Shown here piece after piece: positions 1-6,000 of a DNA stretch of 9,098 bases. Under the pieces are notes generated by a model, which did no database searches, was not told the DNA's origin, and saw only the letters and a program-made list of their open reading frames with translations. The translations under genes were made by a program, and so were the position numbers. Source of the DNA: an uncultured Lachnospiraceae bacterium (GTDB taxonomy: Bacteria; Bacillota; Clostridia; Lachnospirales; Lachnospiraceae); contig CAJTLD010000019.1 in assembly GCA_910577065.1 (NCBI GenBank), positions 3,751 to 12,848 of the forward strand. Direction: 5' to 3'. Each line of letters starts with the position of its first letter. The stretch's first letter is position 1.

Positions 1-57
1 AAGCCATAGGACGGAAGAGGCGGCCGCAAATCGGATAGGAAAGGCAGGTGGGAGAAT

Positions 58-504
58 ATGAAAATTTGGACAGGCAGAAAGAAAATTTGTGCGGCGCTGT
101 TTATAGTACTGTTTGCAGCGGGGGTTTTTGGGAATATTTCCATCCGGTGCAACTTCCTGCCTGCGCCAAATCCGGCTCATAAGCCGGCGGTTTGCAGTGT
201 ATCCGGCGGGAATTTGGAGTCTGATCGCTCAGAAGGAAGCGTATCTTCTGAAAAGTACGTACCGGCGAGGGCTCCGGATGGAATTGACGATTTTCGGATT
301 ACGCCGCATTCCGGAGGCATAAATACTCACGCCAGGCAGCAGCCCCGCCAGGCAGCCTTCCTGTTTTTGACAGGGACGGACGAGGTATACGCCCCCTTTG
401 CAGCGCCGGGAATAAAAAAGGACAGGGAAACGCACATATGGCTGTTTTATGTTGTGTCGTTTCTGCACCGCACGGATGGAAAGAAAAAAACCTGTTTTGT
501 ATGA
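58..504 (+). CDS. hypothetical small exported or membrane-anchored protein
   Basis: This 148-aa reading frame begins at ATG 58, behind an AGGTGG-like ribosome binding site at 46-51. The N-terminus has a basic stretch (K2, R7-K9) followed by a hydrophobic run at about residues 11-25, which looks like a signal peptide or a single membrane anchor. The rest is rich in Pro, Gly, Arg and Ser with no domain I recognise. A short hydrophobic patch at about 127-135 sits just before a basic C-terminus (H-R-T-D-G-K-K-K). It lies 98 nt upstream of the response regulator on the same strand and may share its transcript. Low-complexity composition and the lack of known relatives leave open that it is a degenerate or non-coding frame; the RBS and signal-like N-terminus favour a real gene. 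No function is assigned. Confidence 0.45.
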   Translation: MKIWTGRKKICAALFIVLFAAGVFGNISIRCNFLPAPNPAHKPAVCSVSGGNLESDRSEGSVSSEKYVPARAPDGIDDFRITPHSGGINTHARQQPRQAAFLFLTGTDEVYAPFAAPGIKKDRETHIWLFYVVSFLHRTDGKKKTCFV

Positions 505-514
505 TAGAGGAACA

Positions 515-556
515 ACACCCTCGGCGAACAAGGGTGTCCCCCTGTCCGCCGGGGAC
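515..556 (+). promoter_or_regulatory. two overlapping hairpins in the leader of the response regulator
   Basis: Two inverted repeats lie between the small exported protein and the regulator. Hairpin 1 pairs 515-521 (acaccct) with 531-537 (agggtgt). Hairpin 2 pairs 536-541 (gtcccc) with 551-556 (ggggac). They share bases 536-537, so the full stems cannot form together. Neither is followed by a run of T, so they are not classic terminators. A third weak stem (561-566 with 570-575) covers an upstream AGGAGG copy. A role in RNA processing, stability or translation control of the regulator is inference only. Confidence 0.4.
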
Positions 557-589
557 TCTCCCTTCTATCAGGAGGAAGAGCTGCAAAAC

Positions 590-596
590 AGGAGGT
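590..596 (+). promoter_or_regulatory. ribosome binding site fixing the GTG start of the response regulator
   Basis: AGGAGGT at 590-596 lies 6 nt before GTG 603. This near-perfect Shine-Dalgarno selects GTG 603 over the in-frame upstream ATGs from position 438 onward. The upstream extension would overlap the preceding gene and carries no receiver-domain sequence. Confidence 0.85.
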
Positions 597-602
597 AAAA
601 AA

Positions 603-1307
603 GTGGAAATAGGGACAAAATACAGAATATTATCAATAGATGAGGAAAAAGAAGTACAGTATTATTTAAAGAGGATGTTTGTGCGGGACGGTTATAAATT
701 TTATACGGCGCAGGACGCAAAAGGCGGGCTGGAACAGCTTGCCAATAACTGTCCGGATCTGGTGTTGTTTGATGTGATCATGCCGGATATGGACGGGATA
801 GAATTGATCCGCAGGCTGCGCAGCCTTTCGGACTGCCCGCTGATTGTCGTTTCATCCAGAAAAAAAGAACGCGACAAGGTATCTGCGTTAGACGCCGGAG
901 CCGATGATTATGTAACCAAGCCGTTTGGCCAGGGGGAACTTATGGCGCGTGTCCGCAGCGCGCTGCGTTACCGTAAGAGGTACGGCGCACAGGATATGTA
1001 CCAGAAGGACAGCTTAAAGGTTGACTTTGAAAAAAGAATTGTGCTTTTAAACGGCCAGCAGATACACCTGACTCCGGTGGAATACCGGATTATGGAATAT
1101 CTGGCCAGAAATTCCGGCAAGATGATTACCTATCAGATGCTGCTGGAAAAGATTTGGGGGCCGTACGCGTCAGAGAACAATAAAATTCTGCGCGTAAATA
1201 TGACAAATATCCGCCGGAAAATCGGCGACAATCCCGCCAGGCCCAAATACATAGTAACGGAAGCGGGCGTAGGCTACCGGATGGCGGAATCGTCAGATAC
1301 GCCGTAA
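603..1307 (+). CDS. KdpE-like winged-helix response regulator (OmpR/PhoB family)
   Basis: This 234-aa two-component response regulator has an N-terminal receiver domain (about 6-120) and a C-terminal OmpR-type winged-helix DNA-binding domain (about 140-231). Visible receiver residues are the acidic pair D13/E14, phospho-acceptor D57 (in L-F-D-V-I-M-P-D-M-D-G), S84 and K106 (in T-K-P-F). The output domain carries L-T-P-V-E-Y-R, the N-S-G-K recognition region, W-G-P, and ends in T-E-A-G-V-G-Y-R-M. The W-G-P and G-V-G-Y-R-M pattern is most like KdpE, the regulator of potassium-responsive kdp genes. No histidine kinase or kdpFABC gene is visible, so here it is an orphan within the window and a potassium role is not shown. 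The start is GTG 603, set by a strong RBS. The length is normal for the family. Family assignment is very secure; the KdpE subfamily is likely and the regulon unknown. Confidence 0.93.
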   Translation: MEIGTKYRILSIDEEKEVQYYLKRMFVRDGYKFYTAQDAKGGLEQLANNCPDLVLFDVIMPDMDGIELIRRLRSLSDCPLIVVSSRKKERDKVSALDAGADDYVTKPFGQGELMARVRSALRYRKRYGAQDMYQKDSLKVDFEKRIVLLNGQQIHLTPVEYRIMEYLARNSGKMITYQMLLEKIWGPYASENNKILRVNMTNIRRKIGDNPARPKYIVTEAGVGYRMAESSDTP

Positions 1308-1311
1308 AATT

Positions 1312-1467
1312 TTAGGGATTGGAGTTTTCCTGCTGTTTTGGATTCCCGTTTGGGTTCTGGGTGGATTTACGGATAAATACCTCGTAAATATTCCACCCAA
1401 AACTAATCGCAATAATCAGGAAACCTGAAACGGCAATAAAATAATCAAGCGCACTTGTTAAGTTCAT
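1312..1467 (-). CDS. 51-aa single-pass membrane peptide, convergent to the response regulator
   Basis: The peptide starts at ATG 1467 (complement), preceded by a strong AGGAGGT (complement of 1474-1480) with 6-nt spacing. It has a short polar N-terminus (M-N-L-T-S-A-L-D), one hydrophobic helix at about residues 9-24, a W-N-I-Y-E-V-F amphipathic stretch, and a polar tail rich in Asn, Gln and Pro. A longer in-frame version from 1581 exists, but it lacks an RBS and its extra N-terminus is not membrane-like, so the short form is chosen. The gene ends 4 nt from the end of the oppositely oriented regulator, with no terminator between them. The size and layout resemble both small regulatory membrane peptides and type I toxins. 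I do not recognise the family and assign no function. Confidence 0.65.
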   Translation of the reverse strand: MNLTSALDYFIAVSGFLIIAISFGWNIYEVFIRKSTQNPNGNPKQQENSNP

Positions 1468-1497
1468 CGTGCATACCTCCTGTCTTTTGATAGCGGC

Positions 1498-1503
1498 AGT
1501 ATA
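1498..1503 (-). promoter_or_regulatory. possible -10 element for the small membrane peptide gene
   Basis: On the minus strand TATACT (complement of 1498-1503) lies about 30 nt before the ATG at 1467, which would give a 5' UTR of roughly 20-25 nt including the strong RBS. No convincing -35 hexamer is found at 16-18 nt upstream; the closest is TTGCGC, at about 20 nt. The call is tentative. Confidence 0.35.
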
Positions 1504-1589
1504 ACGTAAAAACGCGGACTGCTGCGCAAAAGAGGGGAAATATTCATATATTATTTGCATGAGGGAAAGAAAAAGAGACAATTTTTTAG

Positions 1590-1624
1590 CAGGCAGACGA
1601 ATATATGCGTTTTGTATATGCCTG
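1590..1624. repeat. imperfect inverted repeat in the intergenic region
   Basis: CAGGCA (1590-1595) pairs with TGCCTG (1619-1624), and inside it TATA (1602-1605) can pair with TATA (1615-1618). It lies between the small peptide gene and the terminator at 1639. It could fold in the 3' part of a + strand transcript or mark a protein site. No clear sigma-A promoter is seen next to it, and its role is unknown. Confidence 0.3.
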
Positions 1625-1638
1625 TATTTTGGGACGCG

Positions 1639-1672
1639 CCCGGCAGCTTGTCTGCCGGGTATGTTTTGTTTT
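1639..1672 (+). terminator. intrinsic terminator, + strand
   Basis: An 8-bp GC-rich stem, CCCGGCAG (1639-1646) with CTGCCGGG (1652-1659), encloses a 5-nt loop. It is followed by a T-rich tail at 1660-1672 (tatgttttgtttt). The T-tract on only one side makes it specific for + strand transcription. The only + strand gene before it is the response regulator ending 332 nt earlier, so it probably ends that transcript and insulates the downstream operon. Confidence 0.85.
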
Positions 1673-1684
1673 AAAGCCCAAAAT

Positions 1685-1713
1685 TTGACAGAACCGCCAG
1701 GAAACGGTATAAT
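1685..1713 (+). promoter_or_regulatory. perfect-consensus sigma-A promoter of the glycosyltransferase operon
   Basis: TTGACA (1685-1690) and TATAAT (1708-1713) are separated by exactly 17 nt, matching the housekeeping consensus at all 12 positions. The sequence just upstream is A/T-rich (ttttaaagcccaaaa). Transcription would begin near 1720, giving a leader of about 30 nt. The promoter sits directly behind the terminator at 1639-1672. Nothing obvious in the short leader suggests a riboswitch. Confidence 0.92.
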
Positions 1714-1741
1714 AAAACAATTTACAGGGGACAGTTAAAAT

Positions 1742-1746
1742 GGAGG
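1742..1746 (+). promoter_or_regulatory. ribosome binding site favouring ATG 1752 for the GtrB-like gene
   Basis: GGAGG at 1742-1746 lies 5 nt before ATG 1752. The alternative in-frame ATG 1740 has the weaker AGGGGAC (1726-1732) upstream. ATG 1752 gives the family-typical N-terminus M-K-L-T-A-I-V-P-C-Y-N-E-E, so it is preferred. Initiation at both sites is possible. Confidence 0.6.
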
Positions 1747-1751
1747 AAATT

Positions 1752-2720
1752 ATGAAACTAACGGCTATTGTTCCATGTTACAATGAAGAAGCGGCCCTGC
1801 GCTTTTTTTATGAAGAAATGAAGAAAACCATGCAGGGCATGCCGGATACGGAGTTTGAACTGCTGTTTGTCAACGACGGTTCAAAGGACGGCACGCTTGC
1901 TGTGATCAAAGAGCTTGCGTCTAAAGATCCGCGTGTCAAATACGTATCGTTTTCCCGCAACTTCGGGAAAGAAGCCGCTATCTACGCAGGTCTTTCCTAT
2001 TCCGACGGGGATCTGACCGCTATAATGGATGCCGATTTACAGGATCCGCCGTCGCTTCTGCCGCAGATGTACCGTGCCATTGTGGAGGAGGGATACGATT
2101 CCGTCGCCACACGGCGGGTCAACCGCAAAGGCGAACCCCCCATCCGTTCTTTTTTTGCGCGCTGCTTTTACCGCCTGATGAACCGCATTTCCAAAGCGGA
2201 TATTGTAGACGGCGCAAGGGATTACCGCCTGATGAACCGCTCTTTTGTGGATGCGCTGCTTGCCATGGGCGAATACAACCGTTTTTCCAAAGGGTTGTTC
2301 GGCTGGGTCGGGTTTGAAACCAAATGGCTTGAATATGAAAACGTAGAACGGGTGGCAGGCGAGACGAAATGGTCGTTTTGGAAGCTGTTTTTGTATTCCA
2401 TAGACGGCATAGTGGCGTTTTCTACGATGCCGCTGTCCATAGCCGCATTTTTTGGCGTCTTTATGTGCGCAGTATCCGCGGTTTCCATTGTATTCATTAT
2501 CGTACGGCAGCTTTTGTACGGCGGTTCTGCTTTCGGCTGGCCGTCCATGGTCTGCATCACGATGTTTTTAGGAGGTATTCAGCTTTTGTGTATCGGCATA
2601 TTGGGTTCCTACCTGTCAAAGACCTATCTGGAAGTAAAGCGCAGGCCCATCTTTATCTGTAAAGAAACCAACACAGTACGGCGCAGAAGCGGCGCGGAAT
2701 GCAGCGGGGAAGAACGATGA
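1752..2720 (+). CDS. GtrB/CsbB/DPM1-like polyprenyl-phosphate glycosyltransferase (GT2)
   Basis: This 322-aa protein has a cytoplasmic GT-A domain (about 1-210) and two C-terminal membrane helices (about 226-252 and 264-288). Motifs seen are I-V-P-C-Y-N-E-E (6-13), N-D-G-S-K-D-G-T (41-48), the metal/nucleotide-sugar motif D-A-D-L-Q-D-P-P (93-100), G-A-R-D-Y-R-L-M (154-161) and G-E-T-K-W-S-F-W-K-L (203-212). These are the hallmarks of enzymes that move a sugar from a nucleotide donor to undecaprenyl phosphate on the cytoplasmic face (GtrB, YfdH, CsbB). The length and two-helix tail fit that family. The next gene is GtrA, its usual partner, overlapping by 4 nt, which supports translational coupling. 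The sugar cannot be read from the sequence. It is the first gene of the operon behind the consensus promoter. Confidence 0.93.
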   Translation: MKLTAIVPCYNEEAALRFFYEEMKKTMQGMPDTEFELLFVNDGSKDGTLAVIKELASKDPRVKYVSFSRNFGKEAAIYAGLSYSDGDLTAIMDADLQDPPSLLPQMYRAIVEEGYDSVATRRVNRKGEPPIRSFFARCFYRLMNRISKADIVDGARDYRLMNRSFVDALLAMGEYNRFSKGLFGWVGFETKWLEYENVERVAGETKWSFWKLFLYSIDGIVAFSTMPLSIAAFFGVFMCAVSAVSIVFIIVRQLLYGGSAFGWPSMVCITMFLGGIQLLCIGILGSYLSKTYLEVKRRPIFICKETNTVRRRSGAECSGEER

Positions 2721-3241
2721 AAAAAGCAGGCGCAATGTTGTGGAACGCAGTGGAAACGGTTTCGCTGTGGTGTTTGTCCGTTTTATTTTTGCTGCTGCAT
2801 AAAAAGCCGACGCCGCAGGCGGAGGAATCCTTTCTGCAGTTTGTAAAATTCGGCCTGGTCGGCGTAAGCAATACCGCCGTCAATTATGTGATTTATCTGG
2901 GCGTGCTGCTGTGCCTTCGGGCTTTGGGACTCTGGAAGGAATACGATTATCTGGCGGCGACGGCGGCCGGATTTGTTTTGAGTGTATTATGGTCCTTTTT
3001 TTGGAATAATAAATTTGTATTTACCGTGAAAGAGGGCGAACAGCGTTCGGTCTGGAAAGCGCTGGCGCGGACCTATCTTTCCTATTCGTTTACCGGGCTG
3101 TTTTTAAACAGCGTCTTAATGGTGCTTTGGGTGGACATGCTCCATATATCGGAGTTTCTGGCCCCTGTTATAAACCTGCTGTTTAATGTCCCGGTGAATT
3201 TTCTGATTAATAAATTCTGGGCATTTAAAAAAGAGGGATAA
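2717..3241 (+). CDS. GtrA-family membrane protein, putative lipid-linked sugar flippase
   Basis: This 174-aa protein starts at ATG 2717 inside the stop of the upstream gene (ATGA overlap), with a GGGGAAGAA ribosome binding site just upstream. A GtrA domain spans about 41-171: F-V-K-F-G-L-V-G-V-S-N-T at the first helix, W-S-F-F-W-N-N-K-F-V-F (92-102) after the second, two more helices near 118-140 and 148-166, and the closing N-F-L-I-N-K-F-W-A-F (161-170). GtrA proteins are thought to flip undecaprenyl-phosphate sugars across the membrane for use outside. The first 40 residues form an extra N-terminal segment with its own hydrophobic stretch (about 14-27), so it is somewhat longer than many GtrA proteins. 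Pairing with the GtrB-like gene is classical; in such clusters the third partner is a polytopic transferase, which the next genes may supply. Confidence 0.9.
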   Translation: MKKAGAMLWNAVETVSLWCLSVLFLLLHKKPTPQAEESFLQFVKFGLVGVSNTAVNYVIYLGVLLCLRALGLWKEYDYLAATAAGFVLSVLWSFFWNNKFVFTVKEGEQRSVWKALARTYLSYSFTGLFLNSVLMVLWVDMLHISEFLAPVINLLFNVPVNFLINKFWAFKKEG

Positions 3242-3245
3242 CAGT

Positions 3246-4376
3246 ATGGTAAAAGGTTTGATATTGGCCGCATTGTTTTTGGGCGCGCTGCCGTTTTTGC
3301 TGGGCCTGCTTGTAACCGGGCTTCCTGCGAAAAAAAGAGAGGCGCATATCCGGGCTGCCGGCATGGACGAAGAAAAAGACAATCTGCTGTTTTGCGTGGC
3401 GGCCGGGTACATTGTGATGTTCGGCCTGTTCTGGCTGTTTGCGCTGCCCTTTGTCTGGCTGAAAGGGACGCTGTCTTTGCTGGTGCAAAGCTATATGGGG
3501 ACCGCGCTGCTTTTGGCGGCGGTTTCTGCGGCGGTAAATTTCAGGCGGCTGCCGGTTATTTTTGGAGCCGCGGTGCGTGCGGTGAAGGGATTTACGCTAT
3601 GCATCTGGGCGCAGCTTTTGTTTGCGGCGGGGCAGGCGTTTGTTTACCTGCGTTACCAGTATTCCAATGCGGACGACGCGTTTTACGTGGCTTCGGCGGC
3701 GACTTCGCTTGCGACGGATACGGTATTTGCATTTAACCCGTATACCGGGTCGGCGTATACCAAGCTTCCGGCGCGGTATGTGCTCTCCCCGTTCCATGCC
3801 TTTACGGCGATGGTGTCAAAGGTGACGGGACTGCATCCGGCGACGACGGCGCATGTGGTGTTTCTGATTGTATTTTTAATGCTTGCGTATGCGGTGTACG
3901 CGCTGATTGGGCGGATGCTGTTTTGGGACGGGGACGGTTCCGGTTCTTTTTCTTCCGGTACGGCGTCTGAAAAGCGGATGGAACAGACCGGCTATTTTCT
4001 GGTTATCGTAACGGCCCTTATGGTGTTTTCCGCATACAGCGAGCGGACTGCCGGGCTGTTTCTTTTGATCCGTCTCTGGCAGGGGAAAGCCGTTTTGGCG
4101 GGCGTATTGCTGCCGCTTTTGTTTTACCTGGGGGTCCGTACAACGGGGCTTTTGCAGGAGGAGGAGGCCTGCTTTTGGGACTGGGCGCTTTTGTTTCTTC
4201 TGATGTGCGGCTGCTGTATGGTTTCGTCCATGGGCGTGATATTAAGCGCCGTTCTGCTCGGCATCCTTGCGCTTTTAGCTGCGGGAAAGTACAAAAGCAT
4301 CCGGCTTTTGGCATACGCGGCGTGCTGCTGCCTGCCGAATCTGTTTTGCGGCGGGCTGTACCTGTGGATCCGCTGA
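3246..4376 (+). CDS. polytopic membrane protein, DUF6077/GT-C-like N-terminal part
   Basis: This 376-aa protein has about 8-10 hydrophobic segments (near 3-25, 47-73, 80-98, 116-134, 200-222, 250-265, 280-296, 311-343 and 350-375). Its ATG lies 4 nt after the GtrA stop, with AGAGGGA upstream. The long loop 135-200 holds N-A-D-D-A-F-Y-V-A (141-149), then F-N-P-Y-T-G and L-S-P-F. I recall this pattern from clostridial DUF6077 proteins. An acidic motif in the first large outside loop is also typical of GT-C glycosyltransferases that use lipid-linked sugars. Residues 226-247 form a short Gly/Ser-rich linker. It ends right after a helix (L-Y-L-W-I-R) that positive-inside reasoning places as exiting to the outside, with no soluble tail as I would expect. 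The next gene seems to supply the rest. Membrane location is certain; the transferase role is inferred. Confidence 0.75.
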   Translation: MVKGLILAALFLGALPFLLGLLVTGLPAKKREAHIRAAGMDEEKDNLLFCVAAGYIVMFGLFWLFALPFVWLKGTLSLLVQSYMGTALLLAAVSAAVNFRRLPVIFGAAVRAVKGFTLCIWAQLLFAAGQAFVYLRYQYSNADDAFYVASAATSLATDTVFAFNPYTGSAYTKLPARYVLSPFHAFTAMVSKVTGLHPATTAHVVFLIVFLMLAYAVYALIGRMLFWDGDGSGSFSSGTASEKRMEQTGYFLVIVTALMVFSAYSERTAGLFLLIRLWQGKAVLAGVLLPLLFYLGVRTTGLLQEEEACFWDWALLFLLMCGCCMVSSMGVILSAVLLGILALLAAGKYKSIRLLAYAACCCLPNLFCGGLYLWIR

Positions 4377-4387
4377 ACGGCTAGAAT

Positions 4388-4393
4388 AGGAGG
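4388..4393 (+). promoter_or_regulatory. ribosome binding site fixing a TTG start
   Basis: AGGAGG at 4388-4393 lies 6 nt before TTG 4400. The frame upstream of the TTG is closed by TAG 4382-4384, and no ATG or GTG is better placed. This dedicated site argues that the downstream half-protein is translated on its own and is not a frameshift remnant of the preceding gene. Confidence 0.85.
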
Positions 4394-4399
4394 CATATT

Positions 4400-5989
4400 T
4401 TGAAAGAAACGTTTCGGGCGGTTATGTCCATGTATGATTCTTACAACGGGACAGGGATGCAGATGGCATTGTTTTTTGCCTGCCTGGTTTATCTTCTGGT
4501 ACAGAAAAAAGAAAAAGAAAAGCGGTATCTGTTCGCGGGCTATACGCTGCTGTTTTTTATCCTCTGCTTTTGTCCGGTTACGGCGAAGCTGATTATGGAG
4601 TGCATTGGCGGAGAGGTTTACTGGCGCATGTTCTGGCTGCTGCCTGCGGCTGCAGGAACCGGATATACGGCGGCGCGGGTTCTGATGCAGGCGGAAGGGA
4701 AGGCGAAGCGGTATCTGCTGCTTACCGTCATGCTTGCCGTTATTGTACTGACCGGGACGAACGTATACAACGGCACGATTTTTCACCGCAAGCAAAACTG
4801 GTACAAGCTGCCGCAGGATACGGTGGATATCTGCAATATCATAGAACAGGACGCGGCCGAACACGGGATTACCCGCAAAAAGCTGGTTACGGTAAACGAT
4901 CTGATTACGACCGTCCGTCAGTACGACGCGGGCATCCTCATGCCGTACGGCAACGAAGTCATAAAGGGCAACCGTGCGGAAACGGAAAACGCATCGCAGA
5001 TATTCCGGATTATGAGCGGCGATACGAAAAACTGGGAAGCGCTGCTGTGGTATCTGTCAATGGAAGCGTGCAACTATTTTGCCTATCCGGCGGACGAGGC
5101 GACAACCGATCTGCTCGTATCGCAGGGCCTGAGCAAAGTGGGAAGCAACGCCTCCTACAGCGTGTTCCGAAACGATACGGATAAGGAAGCGTATGACGGG
5201 GAATGGCTGATTACGCAGTATGGCGACAAAGACGGCGTCCAGCTTATGTTTTATACCATGCAGGACAGCAAGGGGCATCTGATTGTCGTAGACGGCGGCT
5301 GGGTTACGGACGCAGACTATGTCCGTCAGGTCATTAAAGCGCTTGGCGGCCGTGTGGACGCCTGGATTGTGACCCATCCCCACCGGGATCACGCGGGCGC
5401 GTTTACGGAAATTTACAAAAACCCCGGAAAGATCAAAATAGACAAAGTCTATGCGGTAGACATGGCTTTGCCACAGCTTTGTCTGGAACGCGCGCCGTGG
5501 GACGAAACGGAAGTATACGAGGAATGGTTAAAGCTGACGATCCCGCAGCTTACGTATGTGCACCGGGGCGACACTTTTACGGTAGAAGGGCTTGCTTTTG
5601 AGGTCTTTAACGCGTATGATGATTATGTAGGCCGTCTTTCCAATGATTTGTTAAACGACGGTTCCATGATGTTTAAAGTAACGGCAAAAAAAGAATCCAT
5701 GCTCTTTTGCGCGGACGTCGGGGACGACATGAGCGATTACCTGTTAGAAACCTACGGGGACGCTTTGCAGGCGGATTATATCCAAATGGGCCACCACGGC
5801 AACGGCGGGCTAAAGAGCGGCTTTTATAAATCCATCGGGGCAAAGGCAGCGTTTTTTGACGCACCGGACTGGCTGATGAACGGACGCGACAAGCGGTTTT
5901 CTACAATGAAAAACACGTATCTGATGACACAGGAGGGAGCGGCGGTATACAGCTTTTCGACAACGCCGAACCAGATTATTTTAAAGTAA
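4400..5989 (+). CDS. membrane protein with extracytoplasmic ComEC-like metallo-beta-lactamase domain
   Basis: This 529-aa protein starts at TTG 4400. Residues 1-120 hold about four helices (near 20-34, 43-60, 75-95 and 104-120) with K/R-rich inside loops (36-42, 101-104). Residues 121-260 form a soluble outside segment (N-W-Y-K-L-P at 133-138). Residues 265-529 form a metallo-beta-lactamase fold: strand and turn I-V-V-D-G-G (295-300), metal motif T-H-P-H-R-D-H-A-G (325-333, with H326, H328, D330 and H331), N-D-G-S-M-M-F-K (419-426), A-D-V-G-D (438-442, with D439), and M-G-H-H-G-N (463-468). This is the ComEC/Rec2-type layout, and most metal ligands look intact. The predicted topology puts the hydrolase outside. 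Extracellular members of this fold include the ComEC domain and the pneumococcal phosphorylcholine esterase Pce; a glycopolymer phosphodiester is one possible substrate (inference). The N-terminal part resembles the missing C-terminal half of the preceding protein. Confidence 0.85.
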   Translation: MKETFRAVMSMYDSYNGTGMQMALFFACLVYLLVQKKEKEKRYLFAGYTLLFFILCFCPVTAKLIMECIGGEVYWRMFWLLPAAAGTGYTAARVLMQAEGKAKRYLLLTVMLAVIVLTGTNVYNGTIFHRKQNWYKLPQDTVDICNIIEQDAAEHGITRKKLVTVNDLITTVRQYDAGILMPYGNEVIKGNRAETENASQIFRIMSGDTKNWEALLWYLSMEACNYFAYPADEATTDLLVSQGLSKVGSNASYSVFRNDTDKEAYDGEWLITQYGDKDGVQLMFYTMQDSKGHLIVVDGGWVTDADYVRQVIKALGGRVDAWIVTHPHRDHAGAFTEIYKNPGKIKIDKVYAVDMALPQLCLERAPWDETEVYEEWLKLTIPQLTYVHRGDTFTVEGLAFEVFNAYDDYVGRLSNDLLNDGSMMFKVTAKKESMLFCADVGDDMSDYLLETYGDALQADYIQMGHHGNGGLKSGFYKSIGAKAAFFDAPDWLMNGRDKRFSTMKNTYLMTQEGAAVYSFSTTPNQIILK

Positions 5990-6000
5990 GGAGAAGGGTT

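Noticed and set aside
581..598. CTG-started mini-ORF (five codons) behind AGGAGG at 570-575, as a leader peptide
   Set aside because: CTG starts are rare and the frame is too short to support; the pattern is probably chance in a purine-rich leader.
438..602. In-frame extension of the response regulator back to ATG 438
   Set aside because: It overlaps the upstream gene, lacks receiver-domain character, and the strong AGGAGGT plus GTG 603 explain the start.
1468..1581. N-terminal extension of the minus-strand small peptide to 89 aa
   Set aside because: There is no ribosome binding site at 1581, whereas AGGAGGT sits at ideal spacing before ATG 1467.
4374..4402. Simple frameshift or sequencing error joining the two genes at 4376/4400
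   Set aside because: Both frames are closed by separate stops (TGA 4374 and TAG 4382), and a well-placed AGGAGG-TTG initiates the second gene.
4124..4864. Long open frame on the minus strand (246 codons) opposite the polytopic genes
   Set aside because: It overlaps two strongly supported + strand genes, is rich in Arg/Gln/His/Pro as typical of antisense frames, and has no RBS or recognisable domain.
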